Origin: Methylobacterium radiotolerans JCM 2831
GTDB taxonomy: Bacteria; Pseudomonadota; Alphaproteobacteria; Rhizobiales; Beijerinckiaceae
NCBI RefSeq assembly: GCF_000019725.1
Contig: NC_010505.1
Coordinates: forward strand, 2,731,001-2,795,000
Reading direction: 5' to 3'
Length of the DNA: 64,000 nt
How positions within the stretch are numbered: position 1 is the first letter of the stretch; each line of letters begins with the position of its first letter. Positions 62,129-64,000 of this stretch are shown one piece after another. A program made the translations under genes and the position numbers. The notes beneath the pieces were generated by a model. That model searched no databases. It saw only the letters and a program-made list of their open reading frames with translations, and was not told where the DNA came from.

Positions 62129-62500
62129 ATGCAGCGCGGCAACCCCGAGGGCGTCCGAGCCCGTGTCACGGACCACGCCGTCCGTCGCTACGCCGAGAAG
62201 AAGCTGGGCGAGGCCGTCGAGCCGACGGTCGAGGACGACGAGGCCATCTTGGAACTCCGCCGGCGCCGCGTGCCGGTCGGGGCTATCCGCCGGCACCTCT
62301 CCGTCGCCGGTGGCCTAGGCGTCGCCAACGGGGCCTGCGCGGTCATCGTCGACGGCCTGAAGCTGGCCCTCGCCGACCGGGCCGTCGTGACCGTGCTGGC
62401 GAAGAAGTGGAGGGCTGACGCCGCCCCCGCCGGTCCCTCCTCCCCGGTCCCGTCCCGCCCTCGGACCATCCTCGAACTGGGAGCGCCGGCACGACCGACC
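62129..62500 (+). CDS. Phage-like hypothetical protein, 3' end uncertain
   Basis: ATG 62129. About 115 residues look coding: ARVTDHAVRRYAEKKLGEAV, AILELRRRRVPVGAIRRHLS, GACAVIVDGLKLALADRAVV and VTVLAKKWRADAA. The pattern suggests a small phage protein of unknown role. After about 62480 the frame turns into Pro/Arg background although it stays open to 63328; a one-base deletion near the C-run at 62501-62508 would link it to the zinc-ribbon frame that follows (DPVPFTFDARADAAACRAGI). Confidence 0.5.
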
Positions 62501-62577
62501 CCGTCCCCTTCACCTTCGACGCCCGCGCGGACGCCGCGGCCTGCCGGGCCGGCATCCGCCCGCTGCTCGGACCCGGG

Positions 62578-62781
62578 ATGGACTGGAGCGAGGTCCACTG
62601 CGGCCGCTGCGGCCGACAGGGCATCGTCCGCCACGCCGACCTCATGCCGGCCGCCGAGCCCGTCCCGGAGCCCGCTCCCGCGGCCGTGGAGCCTGTGGAT
62701 AAGGCAATTCCCGATTCGCACATTGAACCGGGCGAGGACGCCCCGGCCGCCGCCCCCGAGCGCAAGGGAGGCCGGTCGTGA
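62578..62781 (+). CDS. Small zinc-ribbon-like protein
   Basis: 67 aa from ATG 62578: DWSEVHCGRCGRQGIVRHAD supplies a CxxC knuckle; the rest is an Ala/Pro/Glu-rich disordered tail. The same frame is coding-like upstream, so it may be the 3' end of the preceding gene after a frameshift. Its stop overlaps the next GTG (GTGA). Confidence 0.5.
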   Translation: MDWSEVHCGRCGRQGIVRHADLMPAAEPVPEPAPAAVEPVDKAIPDSHIEPGEDAPAAAPERKGGRS

Positions 62782-63224
62782 CGTTCCGCGTCCCCCCTGC
62801 GCCGCACGTCTCACGGGAGGCCGAGTGGCTGTCCGCGGCCATCCTCATGGCCTTCGCCCTAGCCCTGCTGGCGCCGGGCGCGACGTTCAGCCGGCCGGTC
62901 TTCGTCAACCTTGCAGCGGTGGCTCCCGAGGGCACCTGGGGCATGGGCCTCCTGGGCATCGCCACGGTGCGCATGATCGGGCTGTGGGTGAACGGCAACT
63001 GGCGCCGCAGCCCGACCCTGCGGTTCCTCATCTCGGCCGTCGGCGCGCTCGTCTGGCTGTGGGTCGCCCGCCTGTTCTCCGACGACGGCTACCCGGGCCT
63101 CAACACGGGTGCCCTCGTCTACCTCGCGGTCGGCCTGTTCGACCTCTACGCCGCCGGCCGCAGCCTGGCCGACCAGGGCAAGAACGACCGGCGGTACGCG
63201 CTGGCACGGAAGGAAGCCGCCTGA
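62778..63224 (+). CDS. Small membrane protein of lysis/small-gene module
   Basis: 148 aa with four hydrophobic segments (AAILMAFALALLAPGATFSR, GMGLLGIATVRMIGLWVNGN, LISAVGALVWLWVARLF, TGALVYLAVGLFDLYAAG) and a charged C-terminus. GGGAGG precedes GTG 62778. Phage-like membrane protein; holin activity is possible from position ahead of an endolysin, but holins are usually smaller. An unusual CTG at 63221, overlapping its stop, could start a 35-residue peptide (LSDAYAAIVAVPDGVLKAAD...). Confidence 0.6.
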   Translation: MTFRVPPAPHVSREAEWLSAAILMAFALALLAPGATFSRPVFVNLAAVAPEGTWGMGLLGIATVRMIGLWVNGNWRRSPTLRFLISAVGALVWLWVARLFSDDGYPGLNTGALVYLAVGLFDLYAAGRSLADQGKNDRRYALARKEAA

Positions 63225-63364
63225 TCCTCTCCGATGCATACGCGGCCATCGTCGCCGTGCCCGACGGCGTCCTGAAGGCGGCCGATGCCGTGCTCGGGGC
63301 CGCCGCGACCGTGGGCTTCTACCTGTAGGGCCGCCTTCGCACCCAGAGGCCCGCCGCCGACGCC

Positions 63365-63559
63365 GTGGTGCCTCGCGTCGCCCTGACCGAGACCGACCGG
63401 GAGCTCGGCTTCACCATCGTCCGCACCGGGACGGACTTTTCCCGGGCCCTGAGCGACCACGCCGACATCCTGGCTCGCGCCTTCCCGGCCGCGACCACCC
63501 CGGTGCCACCGCCGGTCCCGCCGACGCCCACCCGCCGCACTCGGAGGATGCTCCCGTGA
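63365..63559 (+). CDS. Small hypothetical phage protein
   Basis: 64 aa from one of two adjacent GTGs (63365 or 63368). LTETDRELGFTIVRTGTDFS suggests a short amphipathic protein, followed by a Pro-rich tail. No ribosome site visible; support comes from the overlapping stop/start (GTGA) with the next gene. Confidence 0.4.
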   Translation: MVPRVALTETDRELGFTIVRTGTDFSRALSDHADILARAFPAATTPVPPPVPPTPTRRTRRMLP

Positions 63560-63789
63560 GGAAGCCGAAGCCCGTCCCGAACCTCTGGCAGGTCGTCCGG
63601 CATAGCTGGTCGTTCCAGTTGAACGCCGTCGCGACCGTCGCCTCGTCCGTCGTCCTCGGCATGTCGGTCCTCGCCGGCGCGCCGCCCATCAACCTGGTCT
63701 GGTTCGCCGTCGGCTACGGCCTGGTGAACCTCGTCGCGACCGGCGCGCGCTTGATCGCGCAGCCCGAGGTCTCCGGGGACGCCTCGTGA
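63556..63789 (+). CDS. Holin-like small membrane protein (DUF7940-like)
   Basis: 77 aa. PNLWQVVRHSWSFQLNAVAT leads into two hydrophobic segments (ASSVVLGMSVLAGAPPINLV, FAVGYGLVNLVATGARLIA). The W-x2-V-x4-S-W opening is seen in small phage membrane proteins encoded just before endolysins. Start GTG overlaps the previous stop, and its own stop overlaps the endolysin start, a typical lysis-cassette arrangement. Confidence 0.6.
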   Translation: MRKPKPVPNLWQVVRHSWSFQLNAVATVASSVVLGMSVLAGAPPINLVWFAVGYGLVNLVATGARLIAQPEVSGDAS

Positions 63790-64000
63790 TGCTGGCCTTC
63801 TTCCGCAAGCTCGGCGTCGCGGTTGCCGTCGGCACAGCCAGCGCCGCACCCCGCGCCGTTGCCGGAAATCCGGCGCCCGCCATCGCCGCCGCCAGGACCT
63901 CCTCGAAGTCCGGCGTCGGGTCCCGGCTGAAGCGCTCCGCCGCGGCGGCCGCGCTCTGCACCGGCCTCGTCGGCGGGTTCGAGGGCCTGCGCACCACGGC
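63789..64000 (+). CDS. Phage endolysin (GH24 lysozyme), partial
   Basis: Open from ATG 63789 to the window end. After a basic linker, AAALCTGLVGGFEGLRTTA begins the phage T4/P21-type lysozyme fold; the Glu in GGFEGLR is the expected catalytic acid. The hydrophobic AAAAALCTGLVGG stretch could serve as a weak signal-arrest segment, while an N-terminal FFRKLGVAVAVGTASAAP is another candidate leader. Catalytic Asp/Thr residues lie outside the window. Confidence 0.7.
   Translation, partial: MLAFFRKLGVAVAVGTASAAPRAVAGNPAPAIAAARTSSKSGVGSRLKRSAAAAALCTGLVGGFEGLRTT

Noticed and set aside
62129..63328. 399-residue frame as one protein
   Set aside because: Only about the first 115 residues look coding; the rest overlaps better-supported genes in other frames.

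Overview
The window is high-GC DNA with the gene style of a Methylobacterium-like alphaproteobacterium (Hyphomicrobiales). The inference rests on a FixL/FixJ/FixK oxygen cascade, a Paracoccus-type narK1-narK2-narGHJI locus, an F1-ATPase zeta-type inhibitor, and many tandem Usp and triple-BON proteins. No tRNA, rRNA or CRISPR array was seen.

Positions 1-9.2 kb hold NO/denitrification accessory membrane proteins (NnrS, an NnrS-like protein, NnrU) and a MIP18-family protein. They are followed by fixL-fixJ, a FixT-like single receiver, fixK, a Bfd-type ferredoxin and moeA. Positions 9.3-25 kb are mostly on the minus strand: narK1, narK2, narG, narH, narJ, narI, a PpiC isomerase, a hypothetical, moaA, mog and a broken DUF2478 gene. 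A divergent Crp/Fnr regulator, hmp, and an nsrR remnant fused to a PAS/XRE remnant end this block.

Positions 25.7-56.6 kb form a low-oxygen survival and energy block. It contains five Usp proteins, three BON proteins, two P-type ATPases, a zeta-type ATPase inhibitor and a Crp/Fnr regulator. It also has phosphoketolase plus acetate kinase, a Zn alcohol dehydrogenase, two small c-type cytochromes, an Nramp transporter, an ion channel, a frameshifted glucokinase and several small unknown proteins. An IS256-family element with a 9-bp target duplication splits an ABC-type membrane gene.

The unifying signal is a 14-bp dyad of the FNR/FixK type (TTGA/C-N6-T/GCAA). I count 20 copies between 1081 and 55165. 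Nearly all sit 23-135 bp upstream of start codons, often inside the 3' end of the preceding gene. Together with the local FixLJ-FixT-FixK cascade and two further Crp/Fnr regulators, this suggests a self-contained oxygen-responsive regulon island. It would couple nitrate respiration, molybdenum cofactor synthesis, NO defence, a phosphoketolase-acetate ATP route, ATPase braking and stress proteins.

From 56.65 kb an IS3-family element with perfect 51-bp inverted repeats and no target duplication borders a phage-like segment running to the window end. That segment carries broken terminase-small-subunit-like genes, a primase-like replication protein and a small-protein lysis cassette ending in a partial endolysin. 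Several genes (DUF2478, glk, the terminase-like gene, a phage gene) carry small frameshifts. These may be real decay or uncorrected sequencing errors.
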